From positions 78,723,106 to 78,787,105 of the forward strand of contig NW_023601104.1 in the NCBI RefSeq assembly GCF_014898055.3: 64,000 nt of DNA. The letters are read 5' to 3'. Within the stretch, counting starts at the first letter, position 1. The number at the start of each line of letters is the position of its first letter. This DNA comes from Talpa occidentalis (lineage: Eukaryota; Chordata; Mammalia; Eulipotyphla; Talpidae). Made by a program: the position numbers and the translations under genes. Positions 48,175 to 60,540 of this stretch are shown one piece after another. Under the pieces are notes generated by a model. The model was given only the letters and a program-made list of their open reading frames with translations, was not told where the DNA came from and ran no database searches.

Positions 48175-48768
48175 TATCAATAGAAAAATGAACAAAATAT
48201 ACAACACAGATTTTACAAAGTGACAGAAATGGCTAATGAACACATTAAAGAAAATGTTCAACTTCAGTAATCAGGAAAAAGCAAATCCAAACACTATATA
48301 CCATTTTACATTTATCAGTTTACCAAATATTGGAAAATCAAACTACAATATATGGAGCAACATACGCTTAAAGGAGCATAAACTGGTGCAACCATTTTGA
48401 AAAGAATTTGGCATAATCTAAGAAAGCTTAAGACATTCATCCTCACAACTCAGCAATTCCATTTCTAACTATAGATGATAAACTCTTAGATAAGTGCACA
48501 AGATGTGCAAGATAAAGTCTGTGGCTTTGTTGTTTGTAGTAATAAAATAACAATAAACAGTAGATTCTAATTAGGCATCAACAAAGGAAATAGAATATTC
48601 ACACTTTAGAATAACATGCAGAAGAAAAAATGGTCTACAGCAAGCTATATAACTATCAACATGAGTGAAATCTCATAATCATAATGCTAGAGGAGGAAAA
48701 CAAATTGCAGAAGAATACAATATATTATGATTTCTTTATAAAAATACTAACAGTTAACACTTGGAGAA
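48175..48768 (+). repeat. Old L1 ORF2 3' region
   Basis: Decayed L1 ORF2 terminus: ggctaatgaacacattaaag, aatgttcaacttcagtaatc, ataaactggtgcaaccattt, aactcagcaattccatttct and tagaataacatgcagaag. Much older than the other L1s here. Confidence 0.75.
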
Positions 48769-48769
48769 T

Positions 48770-48960
48770 TCTACGTGTGCACAGGCACTGTGTACTCATT
48801 TAATCATTGACTCATTTAATAACATCTGCTCTACCAGATAGATACTATTTTTAATATCTATTTCATAGATGAGGAGACAGGCAGAGAGAGAAGTAATCTG
48901 CCCAAAAATCAAAACCACTTAGCACCAGCACCTGTCCCCTAACATTACACTGCCTCTCAA
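48770..48960 (-). repeat. MIR
   Basis: Contains ggcactgtgtactcatttaa, tttcatagatgaggagacag, gcagagagagaagtaatctg and cacctgtcccctaacattac, in reversed MIR order. Confidence 0.82.
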
Positions 48961-49304
48961 AAATATGCAAAACCAAAGAAGATAACATTTAGGAATATGC
49001 ATATAATTAGCAAAAATATTATTAAAAACTCAAGAGAATGATCAGTATAATTTAAGGGCAGGCTTATTTCTGAGAGAAAAGGGGGACATAATTGGGAAAG
49101 GTTCATATGGAGACTTCAAAAGTTTTAGTACTGTTTTAATTATTAAGCTTAGTAGTAGAAACTTAAGTTTTCATTTCATTATGCTTTATAACCTACATGT
49201 TACATATATTCTTTTGTAAGTATCAATTATTTTATAACTTAATTAGGTACAAAGTTAACTCACCTAAAATCCCTCTGGAACTGAGGATTAAGAGATAGGG
49301 AGTG

Positions 49305-50496
49305 AGAGGGGGCGGAGCAACATGGCGGCGAGGAGACGCTGTGAGTAAGATCTCCCATTAAAAAAAGTGAATAGGGAGGAGCGGCAGTCCGGGTGAGAAC
49401 TGGGACACGGAAGAAACGGTGACGCCAGCGAACTGCCCGAAGAAGAAAGTGGCCATAAAAGAGGACTAGAAGGGAGGGAAGCGCAGAACCCTGCTCCCCT
49501 CCCCCGCCCACAGAGGCGGCACTCTCCGACCAGCAGAGAGGAGGAAACAACAAACCAAAAACCAACAAGAACAAACAACGCAGCAAGCGGGACTGTGAGC
49601 GGAAAGGAACTATTGCAGCCACCACACCCCGTGAACGGGAGCTGAGGCGAACCCTGCAGGATCCGCTGCGGCGGTGAGCGAACGTTCGGGCGCCATTAGA
49701 GAAGAACAAAGACCCCGGAGACGCACACAGCCCGGGCTGCCGGTAAGCCTGCGCGGGAAACGCGGCGCGCTTGGCGCGCTTGAAAAGCAAGTGCAGACCG
49801 GATCGCGGCTGCCCAGGTCCCCGCGCTGCGACCTAGGCTTGCGGGAGACGACCTAGGCTTGCGGGGACGCACGGAGGTCCTCACTGAGGTGAAGGTCCCT
49901 CCCTGAGTAAGCAGGAACCAGGCGCCCAGGCACGGGAGCTGTGCAAAAGGCGCCATTCCCGCGCCACTGAACTGGGCTACAGCCCGCGTCCTGGACCTGA
50001 GGGCTTTGAACTGAGACCCGGGGCACGAAAATTCGGGGCGTGGTTTCTCCACGACGGTGGGCACAAGGCAGGCACAGCACCCAAAGCTGTTGAGGTGTAC
50101 CCTACCATTCCGCTCTGTTCTCTGTCCCACGGGGTGGGGAGGCGAAAAACAGCCCCCCAAGGACAATAGGAGATCTCTGGCGCCACTAGCGACCAGGAAA
50201 AAAAAATCACTAACACCCTATAAAACAGGACATTTTTAAGTCTGCTTGAAAAGGGCAGAAGTTTTCTGGAGGACCCAGTGGCAAGCCGGGAAGTTATTCC
50301 ACGCCAGGCCCCTCCGACCAGCAGTCTGAGCCACAGAGGGAGCAGGCACCCACGTCCGGGGCAGACCGGGTGCGCAGAAGAGTGTGCCTGAAACCGGAGG
50401 CGCAGGGACTGCATCCTGCTTCGCCATTTGAGAACAGGGACATTTCTTCAGTAAAAACTGCCTAAAACCAGCAGAAAGCTCCCCCAGAAGACAGAG
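49305..50496 (+). promoter_or_regulatory. L1 5' UTR / internal promoter with YY1-like site
   Basis: About 1.19 kb, GC-rich with many CpGs in an otherwise AT-rich intron. Near its start, aacatggcggc (49319-49329) matches a YY1 site in the position where YY1 sets L1 initiation. A 20-base-period internal repeat of cgacctaggcttgcggg sits at 49829 and 49849. Several long antisense frames cross it (49260-50414). In primates this region also has antisense promoter activity. That is unproven here. Confidence 0.85.
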
Positions 50497-51521
50497 ATGG
50501 CTCCTGGAAGAGCCAGAGGGGAGCGGAGAAGTTCACCCAAGATGTCAGTCAGTCCGAGCAACACAGTGTCCCAACGCATACGACAAATTAGAAAACAGAC
50601 AGTAGGGAGTAGAAGAACCACACGCAACCTAAAAACTCCTCAGGAAAGAAGCACACCACAAAAAGAAAACCACTCCCAGATTGCAACGACAGCAACTTGG
50701 AAGAACTTCTGAGCCTTCCAGAAAGAGAATTTAAAATTGCCATGATTAAAAAGTGATAGATCAGAAGAAGGAAATTGAGTCCCTAAAGAGGAAGTAAGAG
50801 AAATGCAGGAGATCAAAGAATTAATGGAGGAACTAAAGAACTCTGGGAAAAGCAATGAAAGCAGAATAGATGAAATGGAAGAACGAATAAGTAATCTTGA
50901 AGACACAGAAATAAAAAGAACCAAAACAGAAAGGAAAGAGAAGTACGAAGGAAAAAGAATGAAGAAAGACTTCGGGAACTATCTGACTCCATGAGGAAAG
51001 GAAATATAAGAGTTATAGGAATTCCAGAAGGAGAGGAGGAGAGATGTAGGAACAGAGAAAATATTCATGGATATAATTGAAGAGAACTTCCCAAATGAGA
51101 AGAAGGAGCTGAAAATTGATATACAAGAAGCAAGAAGAACACCAAACTTCCACGACGAAAGGAAAAACACAGCAAAACACATAATAGTAAAGCTCCCAAG
51201 AATCAGGACAAGGAAAAAATAATGAAGCTGACAAGAGGGAAGAAACAGATAACATTCAAAGGAAAACCAATCAGGCTGACATCAGATTTCTCTGAAGAAA
51301 CACTACGGGCAAGGAGAGAGTGGAGGGACATAGTCAACAGACTCCAAGAAAACAGATGCCAACCAAGAATACTCTATCCCGCAAAGCTCTCTTTCCTCCA
51401 TGAAGAAAGAATATGGACCTTCCCAGACAAAGAGAAACTCCGGAATTTCATTGCGACTAAACCCCCACTCCAAAAAATACTACAAGGAATCCTAAAGCCA
51501 GAACCTCAGAGGGACGAATAA
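50497..51521 (+). pseudogene. L1 ORF1 (RNA-binding chaperone) remnant
   Basis: ATG at 50497 (MAPGRARGERRSSPKM), stop ending 51521. The first piece stops at 50712. A coiled-coil segment (EIKELMEELKNSGKSNE...) follows in 50803-50994. The C-terminal domain (RILYPAKLSFLHEERIWTF, KPPLQKILQG) is open in another frame at 51222-51521. At least one premature stop and one frame change separate the parts. ORF1p normally trimerises and coats L1 RNA; this copy cannot make it. Confidence 0.93.
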
Positions 51522-51594
51522 CAACGAAAGAAGACCAAAAAAAAAAAAAGTTATTAAAAGAATAAATAATAAAATCAAAGGAAAGACAAACATA

Positions 51595-54500
51595 ATGGCA
51601 AATACAGATGCTAACATATCAATATTAACTCTAAATGTAAATGGACTAAACTCTTCATATAAAAGACAACAGAGTTGCAGCCTGGATTAAGAAACAACCC
51701 AACCTTTTGCTGTCTCTAGGAAACACATTTAGTTACAAAAGATAAAAATAGGCTCAAAGTCAAAGGATGGAAAACAATCCTACAAGCAAATGGGCCAAAA
51801 AAGAAAGCAGGAACAGCTATACTTATATCAGATAAAAGACTTCAAACTCAAAAAAATAAAAAGAGACCCCAATGGTCACTACATTATGATTAAAGGGACA
51901 ATACTTCAAGAAGAAATAACACTCATTAACATATACTCACCAAACGAAAGAGCACCAAAATATATCAGACAACTGTTGTCCTCTCTGAAAACAGACATCA
52001 GAGAAAACACATATGTAGTGGGAGACTTCAACACACCACTATCAACAATGGATAGATCAACAAGACAAAAAATAAGTAAAGAAACTAAAGCTCTAAATAA
52101 GGACCTAGAGCATTTGGGCTTAACAGACATCTATAGAACACTAAACCAAAAAAAGGAGTACACATTTTTCTCAAGCGCACACGGATCATTCTCCAGGATC
52201 GATCACATACTGGGGCGCAAGACAAACATCAACAGATACACCAAGATTGAAATCATACCAACCATCTTTTCTGACCACGAAGGCATCAAACTAGAAATAA
52301 TCGTAAAAGAAGGCAAGGAACTATCCTACCTCATGGAGATTAAAAGCCACACTACTGGAAGACCACTGGACTAACGAGGAGATCAAAGAAGAAATTAAAA
52401 AATTCTTGAATTGAATGACAAGGAGGACACCAATATCCTAAATGTATGGGATGCAGCAAAAGCAGTAATAAGGAAATATATAGCAATAGAAGCTCACATC
52501 AAAAAACAAGAAAGAACTCAAAGAAACAACCTAATCTCGAAGCTCAAAGATCTAGAAAAAGAACAACAAAAAACCCCAGAACCAGTAGAAGAAAAGAAAT
52601 AATAAAAACCAAAGCAGAAATAAATGAAATTGAAACTAAAAAAACAATCCAAAAGATCAATGAAACCAAGAGCTGGTTCTTTGAAAAAATAAATAAAATA
52701 GACAAACCTAGCCAGCTCACAAAGGAAAAAAGGAGAAAGCACAAATACACAGAATCATAAATGAAAGAGGAGAAATCACAACGGACACAGCAGAAATCAA
52801 AAGAATAATCAGTAACTACTATGAACAGTTATATGGAAACAAGTTCAACAATCTAGAGGAGATGGACAAATTCCTACAACTCTACAATCACAAAGCTAGA
52901 TAAAGAAGAAATAGAACACCTAAACAGACCAATTACAAGCAGCGAAATTGAAATGGTAATTAAAAACCTCCCAAAAACAAAAGCCCAGGACCTGATGGAT
53001 TTACAAATGAATTCTACCAAACATTCAGAGACGAATTAGTGCCTATCCTTCACAAACTCTTCAAAAAATTGAGAAGGAAGGGACAACAAACACGTTCTAT
53101 GAAGCCAATATTACACTAATTAAAACCGAATAAGGACAACACAAAAAAGGAAAACTATAGGCCAATCTCCTAATGAACACTGATGCAAAAATCCTCAATA
53201 AAATTTTAGCTATCAGAATCAACAATGTATCCATAAGATAATTCACCACGACCAAGTTGGATTCATTCCAGGGGCACAAGGATGGTTTAACATCCGAAAA
53301 TCAATCAACGTTATCCAACACATCAACAAAAAGAAATATAAAAACCATATGATAATATCAAGATGCTGAGAAAGCTTTCGACAAAGTGCAACACCCATTC
53401 ATGATAAAAGCCCTTGAAATTCTTGGGATACAAGGAACATACCTCAACATCATAAAGGCCATCTATGACAAGCCAACAGCGTATCATTCTCAATGGTGAA
53501 AAGCTGAAAGCAATTCCATTAGATCTGGAACAAGACAAGGATGTCCACTCTCACCACTGCTTTTCAATATAATACTGGAAGTCCTAGCCAGAGCAATAAG
53601 ACAAGAGAAAGACATCCAAGGAATCCAAATAGGAAAAGAAGAAGTCAAACTATCACTATTTGCAGATGATATGATAATATACATAGAGAACCCCAAAATC
53701 TCCACAGAAAAACTAATTCAACTCATCAATCAATTCAGTAAAGTGGCAGGATACAAAATCAACACGCAAAAGTCAGTAGCCTTCCTATACACAAACAATA
53801 AATCTGAAGAAGAAGAAATCAAAAAAACCACCCTTTTATTATCGAAACAAAAAAAATCAAATATTTGGGAATAAATCTAACAAAAGAGGTAAAGGACCTA
53901 TACAAAGAAAACTATAAAACACTGTTAAAAGAAATAGAGAAGACACAAAAGAAATGGAAAGAACATCCCCTGCTCATGGATTGAAAGAAAAATTATTAAA
54001 ATGGCCATCCTACCAAAAGCAATATACAGATTCAATGCTATTCCAATCAAAATCTCAATGGCATTCTTCAAAGAAATAGAACAATTATTGATGAAATTCA
54101 TATGGAATCACCAAAACCCGAATAGCCAAAGCTCTCCTGAAAAAAAAGAAGAAATGGAGGCATCACACTCCCAGACTTCAAACTATACTACAAAGCCATA
54201 ATCATCAAAACTGCATGGTATTGGAACAAGAACAGACATACAGACCAATGGAATCGAATAGAAAATCCAGAAATAAACCCACAGATTTATGGTCAACTAA
54301 TCTTTGACAAAGGAGCAAAGACTATGCATTGGAGCAAAGAAAGTTTGTTCAATAAATGGTGCTGGGAAAACTGGGTCGCTACATGCAAAAGAATGAAGCT
54401 TGACCACTACCTCACACCATACACAAAAATCAACTCAAAATGGATTAAAGAATTAGACATAAGACCTGAAACCATAAAATACATAGAAGGAAATATAGGC

Positions 54501-55373
54501 GAAACACTACGGGATTTGCACATCAAAGACATCTTTACAGACACATCACCCAAAGCAGTGATAGTGAAGAGAAAGATAAACAGCTGGGACTACATCAAAT
54601 TAAAGAGCTTCTGCACAGCAAAAGAGACAATAACAAAAACAAAGAGAAACCCCACCAACTGGGAGAACATTTTTGCACACATAATGATTAAAGGACTGAT
54701 CACAAAAATCTGCAAAGAGCTGATGAGACTCAGCAACAACAAAGAAAATAATCCAGTCAAAAAATGGGCAGAAGAGCTAAAAAGAAACTTCTCTGAAAGG
54801 AAATGAAATGGCCAACAGACATATGAAAAAATGTTCAACATCACTTGTCATCAGGGAAATGCAAATCAAAACTACCATGAGATACCATCTCACACCAGTG
54901 AGAATGGCACATATTAAAAAAACTAGCAACAACAAATGTTGGCGAGGATGTGGAGAAAAAGGAACTCTTGTGCACTGTTGGTGGGAGTGCAAACTGGTCC
55001 AACCACTATGGAGAGCTGTGTGGAGATTTCTGGACCTACTAAACATAGAGCTTCCATATGATCCAGCAATTCCACTCCTAGGTATTTACCCAAAGGACAG
55101 AGAAACATCAATTCCAAAGAGCACCTGCACTCCTATGTTTATAGCAGCACTGTTTACAATAGCTAAGCTTTGGAAACACCCAAATGCCAAAAATAGATGA
55201 CTGGATCAAGAAGATTGTGTACATATATACCATGGAATATTACTCAGCATTCAAAAAAATAAACACATGCAATTTGCAGCAACATGGATGGGCTGGAAGG
55301 GATCATGCTCAGCGAAATAAGCCAAAAAGAAAAAGAAAAATACCGGATGGTCTCACTCATAGCAGGAATCTAG
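51595..55373 (+). pseudogene. L1 ORF2 (endonuclease/reverse transcriptase) remnant
   Basis: Start at 51595 (MANTDANISILTLNVNGLNS); natural stop TAG at 55371-55373 after MVSLIAGI. The endonuclease motif QETH is broken: the glutamine codon is TAG at 51717-51719. Later endonuclease landmarks VVGDFNTP (about 52015) and SDHEGIKLEI (about 52270) are intact in an open piece, 51790-52374. The reverse-transcriptase FADD box is at 53659-53670. The Cys-rich [18 protein letters not shown] is near 54940-54995. Pieces lie in at least two frames, so several indels are present. The product would have no function. Confidence 0.95.
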
Positions 55374-55595
55374 AAAACTTAAATAGGGACCAGGAAAATG
55401 AATATAAGAAAGTGAAAATCAAAATCAACAAAAAAACTATGAACCAGAGACACTTTTGGGGGGTGGGGGGCGGGAGGGGAAGGATTGGGGTCAGAATGGG
55501 GCGTTTGCAATTGTATGGGGGAATATAAAAATAAAATTAATATTTAAAAAAAAAATAAAATAAATAAATTCACATTTAAAAAAAAAAAAAAAAAA
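55374..55595 (+). terminator. L1 3' UTR and poly(A) end
   Basis: A G-rich run (cacttttggggggtgggggg) is followed by atataaaaataaaatt with an AATAAA-like signal. Two A runs follow, with about 22 non-A-run bases between them (about 55556-55577) before the target duplication. Confidence 0.88.
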
Positions 55596-58539
55596 AAGAG
55601 ATAGGGAGTGTAGAAATAAAAACACATCCCGATCCATAACTATGAGACATCTAACAAAGGGTAAGGAAAATACATCATATTTAGTTATAAAATTTAAATC
55701 TCCTTTTTACTTATATGAATAAAGTTATCAAAATTCTGTCTAGTCAAATCTGGAATGAATGAGGGGTTTCTGAAGGGTCATTTGAGAGTTATACCTTCTA
55801 GGGAAATGGAGACTTTTCTTTCTAGAATTCTTTCCCCTTTTAATTATGCTTGTTTGATTTTCTTTGTCCTGTTATCACAACTACAACTGTAGGCCCCTCT
55901 CTTGTTAAATTATAAGGAAGACTGGACAAACAGGAGTAAGCTTCAGAAAATTCACTATGAGATAAAACAAAACTACAGCACAAACTTGATACATAGGAGA
56001 TATATACAAGACACACTCATGAAACTGGACACTGACACTGAGGAATTTTTCCCTTAGAAGAAAAAAAGTTAGCCACATCGGTAAAATTACTTCAATTTTC
56101 ACAACAGTATTATTTGGTTCCAAGTGTAAGAGATGAACTAAAATATGAAACGATGGGTGCCAATTTCAATATCTGGGGGAAAACAGCAAACCCATAAATT
56201 TGCTTAGTTTAGCTAAGCTTTTTTTTTTCCAGGAGAATCTAATATCACAGGGTTAAGTTCCAAACATAGCACAAAAAGTAAAAATCACATAAATTCACCA
56301 TTACATTGGGAATATCTTAAATCATCCATAAAGTACAGAACTTCACTACTGCAATAAATCCAACAGAGCCAGATTTCCTTTTCTAGTATGGGACAGTTTG
56401 CTGTTTTCAGCCGAACACAGTTGAAGTAGCTGGCTTATGTTCAGGGCTACGTTGTGAGAAAAGTATCTATCTGGCAGAAGAACCACATGACATGCTCAAA
56501 CTATGGGAAGCACAAAAATACCGTACAGTGGAAATTCAGTAGAACAGCAGAGAGAATCTAAATTTAATTGTAATTGTTTTAAACTCTCACTTTTACTGTT
56601 CTCTGAACAAACATGGCTGAATGTGAATATATAAAATTCCACGATACTCTTCATCACACTTATATTCCAGAATTCTACTGGGAAAGTTATAAGAAAAAAA
56701 AAATGTACAGATTGCCTATTACCCCCCCCCAAGAAAACTGTTCATTCATTAAAATTTATGCTACAAATGCCATATTAAATCATTGGAGTATGGTACCACA
56801 AGCATAAAATATTTCTCTTTTGATTTTTTAAATTACTACTGTTTCTTATGATGTGGAATTTGCTTTCAAGATTTAGAGTGAAGGGAAATAACCTTTTATT
56901 TGATCAAGTGAAAAAAAATATAAGGAATCCTAAACTCTCAGTAGGCCAAAGGATTTAGAAGTAGGTCATCCAATCAAACCCCTACTCTATTAATGAATCC
57001 TAAGAATTCTGGATTACATTAAATACTGGTCTAACTGGCATAATTTGCCTAACAGGAAACAATTTGTAATTTATTAGGTTGTATCACTGGTTCAGTGTTC
57101 CACCTAAGAACTGGGCAAAACAAAACAAAAAACAATACAGCAATGGAGTACGGTTTTTTGACAGATGGTGAAATAAAAATGTCCAATGCTTAACTTACAT
57201 TGTCATTTTAAAAGTTCATAGTTTTGTGATAAAAACTAATTTATAAACAGATTCGTGGAAGGATAGAGAGAACAAAGGATTGATTTTTTTTTAAAACCTA
57301 TTTCTCAAAAGAAACATTCATCCAGCTCCTATATAAACCTAGGTGTCAATAAATTTGAAATTTGTTATATTTCAGTTCAATTTTTTTAATTAATAGGCTA
57401 CATGTTAGGATATCCTGAATAGTCTATTTTCTTATTTCAGAAAACTGCCATTTATAGAATTTTCGAAGAAAAAAATTTAAGAACAGATTATTCTAATTTT
57501 TTAATAACTAAAACTTTTCAGCTGTCAGATAAGAGATTTAAAAACAACAAATTAAGTCCTGGTTATCACCATCACAGTTTGAGTGTGGAAGCTCTCTACA
57601 CTCCTCAGCCCCATTACCACTGAGACAACGTGGTCTTCACCAGGGACTAGTACCTCATAATCAATCTCTTCAGATTCAGCAATGGCCTAAGATAAAGCAG
57701 AAATCTGAATGTGTATGTGCCCTTTCTTCAACTTTCATCAGAATCTCAAAGGATTATCTAACTACCAAAAATTCAGGAACCACTGATTTTAAACAATGTT
57801 CTACGATCCTTATCTATTATGTGATTTTATAGATATGTTTTACTAATTTTCACCTTTCCACTCATCCAAAAAATTCTTTCTTTTGTTTTGATGCATGTGT
57901 TCTTTATTCATGCCTTAAATATAATAATGGAAAATTAGAACTTCATAAAATAAAAAAGACCTTGTCTACTCAAACACTCAAAGGTGGTTTCAAAAGCTGA
58001 ATCTGTATTCGAGATTTTTTTTTTTAAAAAGCCCTCTATTGAGAGCTTTTTTCTTTCATTTATAGAACCAATTTTATGTTTTAGTTAATCACTTGCCTTT
58101 CAATTGAGAAAATAATGGGCAAACTCAATTTTAATTTAACTATTCTTACCTTTTAAAGCATGTTAAACTTATATAAAAATACATATACATGACCACTCCT
58201 AAACCCATATAGACAGACTGACTTCATCAGGATAGTTCCTTCAAGAATTAAACCTTTACTTATAGACCAAAGTGATTTTGCTCTGATTTAGTAAGGACAG
58301 ATTTAGTAAGGAACATCTTGATGAAAAAGGGCAGAATTGCTGAGAATGCTAGCCTACTTTTTACACTGATTTTCTTCCTCAAGCATCTGTCAAGTGTGGG
58401 ATGAGGAAAAGGTGCTGGAATCTGGAGAGGCAGACTAGAATAAAAATATATTTGGTTCCAAGAATTTAAAAGAGACAGAAATGCCACTGGAAAAGTTATA
58501 CAAATAAGGTTAAAAACAGCTTTGCTCCCTTTACTGACA

Positions 58540-59345
58540 ACTTTGTCTATTTTATAACCCTCTCTGATCTGACTCCTTTCTTTCCCTCAAAACGCTCTTT
58601 CCTTATTCAAGCTATGAACAAAAACTTGTAAATATACCTTAAATCTTTCCACTGCTCTTCATTTCTACCATCAGAAGACCCGTGGTCTAAGACAACTTTG
58701 TCGTCTGCTTAAATGGGTATAAGACATCAACTAATATTTATTTCAGTTTCCTCTATTGTTTCCATATGATCAACTAAGAACAAAGTAGTCAGTGGAATCT
58801 TTAAAAACATTAGGAGGATCAATGGCACTGCTCAATAACTCCATGACTTTCCACTGTATCTTGAAATTAAATCCCATCTTAGTATTCAGGGAGTCTATAT
58901 TGCATAATAATTCATATTGCCCAAGTAGTGGTGCTTGAACAGTGATCGCATATCACAAATGTTTAGAAATATTAGCAAATGATGGTAGAGCCTCTGCCAT
59001 TTCTCTTTACTGTGAGATTACACTCTTTACCTGGAGAGCGAACTATGAATCTTTCAGTAACTACACCATCTTTCCCACTTTGAGCCTGCTGCTTCCTCCT
59101 GCCTGAAATGCTTTTCTCTCAGACCTTCAAGTATTTTAGTCTTTCAGTCTCCCACTTATACTGCCAGAATCAGCCTAAATATCATCTCATTGATGAGGCC
59201 TTCTTTCTAAATTATCTATAACTCTTTATCGTGCTGCTTTTTTCATTTCAGTTATCTTTGTCATCAGTTATTTTCTTCATTGTGCTTTATATTCTGTAAT
59301 CACTTTTTGTTTCATTGGCTAAACTTTCTTAAATATCATTGGATG
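58540..59345 (+). repeat. L2-like LINE 3' portion
   Basis: Landmarks: ctccatgactttccactgta, cctgctgcttcctcctgcct, gaaatgcttttctctcagac, caagtattttagtctttcag, atcatctcattgatgaggcc and tgctttatattctgtaatca. This is the usual order of the L2 3' end. Confidence 0.7.
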
Positions 59346-59687
59346 ATGACTAAGCATACATCCAATAAATTTTCTAACTTTCTTAATGTAGGAAACATTG
59401 GATTCTGTTCTTCATTTCCAAAATAACCTTAACTAATGTAAGTACTGATCTCCTCTCACCAAGAAGCTAACAAGTTGGTCAATATCATAAATATGTCACA
59501 GGCCATTAGATGATTCATTATACCTACACTCTTCCCTTAATTGTTAATTAAATAAAACTTGTATCCAACAAAGTATCATATTAGGTGCTAGAGGAAAAGG
59601 AGACAGGGAGAAAATAAAGATTATTTCCTCTCCTAAGGACTTAAATGATATAAACATAGGGGGAGAGACAAAAAGGGAGTATTCCAG

Positions 59688-59916
59688 GGGCCTCTCTGGT
59701 GGCACAGGCAGTTGAGCGCAGCTCTGTGAAGCTGTCCGCAGTCTCTGGTTCGATCCCCACCGGCGGCGGAGCAACCAGCATGGCACCACAGACCACTGCT
59801 CCCCTTAGCAGTGTATTTCAGTCAGTCTGCCTGTTCTGTCTCTGGTGAATCCTCTCACCCTCCCACACCTCTGGCCTGTACCCTGGTTCTTGTATAAATA
59901 AATAAATCTTTAAAAA
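59688..59916 (+). repeat. tRNA-derived SINE, subfamily B, internally shortened
   Basis: Head gggcctctctggtggcacag. The tRNA part is short (cgcagtctctggttcgatcc) and the body has small deletions (accacagaccactgctcccc; ctgttctgtctctggtgaat). Target duplication acaaaaagggagtatt at 59668-59683 and 59917-59932. Confidence 0.92.
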
Positions 59917-60513
59917 ACAAAAAGGGAGTATTTCAATAAGGGGCTGGGGTGGGAGAGTCATAGTATATATGAAAAAAATATATATTTTATCAAAGCTAAG
60001 ATATTCTCAACTGTAAGATACTATCAATTGCAAAATATTCTCAATTGTAAGCACCATTATTTTATGTTCAACTTAGAAAAAGTGCTGCAAAATTAACTGC
60101 TAATTAACAATTGCTCATTAATTGTGATGTCATCAATAATAAGATGCATCCCAATACAAGAAATGCTCCCCAGTTTCAGAGATGTTAAAGGATGAAGTGA
60201 AGAGGAAGAGGAGGAGAGACAGAAAAGAATCAGGAGGTGGAGGGGCAGGGAGAGAAAAATCATCATTTTAATAACACAAAATCAATTTCCCAGGAACCTC
60301 ACTAAGTTGCAATGATTATTCATTAAAGTTTTTTATCAGGAAGAAAGAGAAAGTCACTAAAAAGACTGTTCTCAAGTAAAACTTGCTTTCTTAGTCTTTT
60401 CATTTGCCTTGTGTATGTATACATATCACTTTATTTTTAGCTTTTTTGAATTACTTCGTATTCAGCACATAGTTTGTACCTAGCACATAGTTTGGTTTCA
60501 CTTTTTTTTTTTT

Positions 60514-60540
60514 TTTTCAATTTGTGATCCAAATTGAAAA
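60514..60540. repeat. 11-base inverted repeat
   Basis: ttttcaatttg (60514-60524) and caaattgaaaa (60530-60540) are exact complements around tgatc, with T-runs on both sides. Confidence 0.85.

Larger units (their letters stand above)
49305..55595 (+). mobile_element. Full-length LINE-1 with 15-base target duplication, ORFs broken
   Basis: A 6.29 kb element with a GC-rich 5' UTR, ORF1, ORF2, 3' UTR and poly(A). Exact target duplication aagagatagggagtg at 49290-49304 and 55596-55610, with an L1-type nick site (TT/AAGA). It is antisense to NUMB. Every domain is recognisable, but both ORFs carry stops and frameshifts, so it cannot mobilise autonomously. It is the longest element in the window. 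Confidence 0.97.

Noticed and set aside
49305..50450. CpG-rich, GC-rich block as a host CpG-island promoter or NUMB exon 1
   Set aside because: It lies entirely within a LINE-1 bounded by a 15-base target duplication and carries an L1-type YY1 start; it is the L1 5' UTR.
50497..55528. Plus-strand frames of 60-194 residues as host genes
   Set aside because: They are pieces of L1 ORF1 and ORF2 in shifted frames, with recognisable endonuclease, FADD and Cys-rich motifs.
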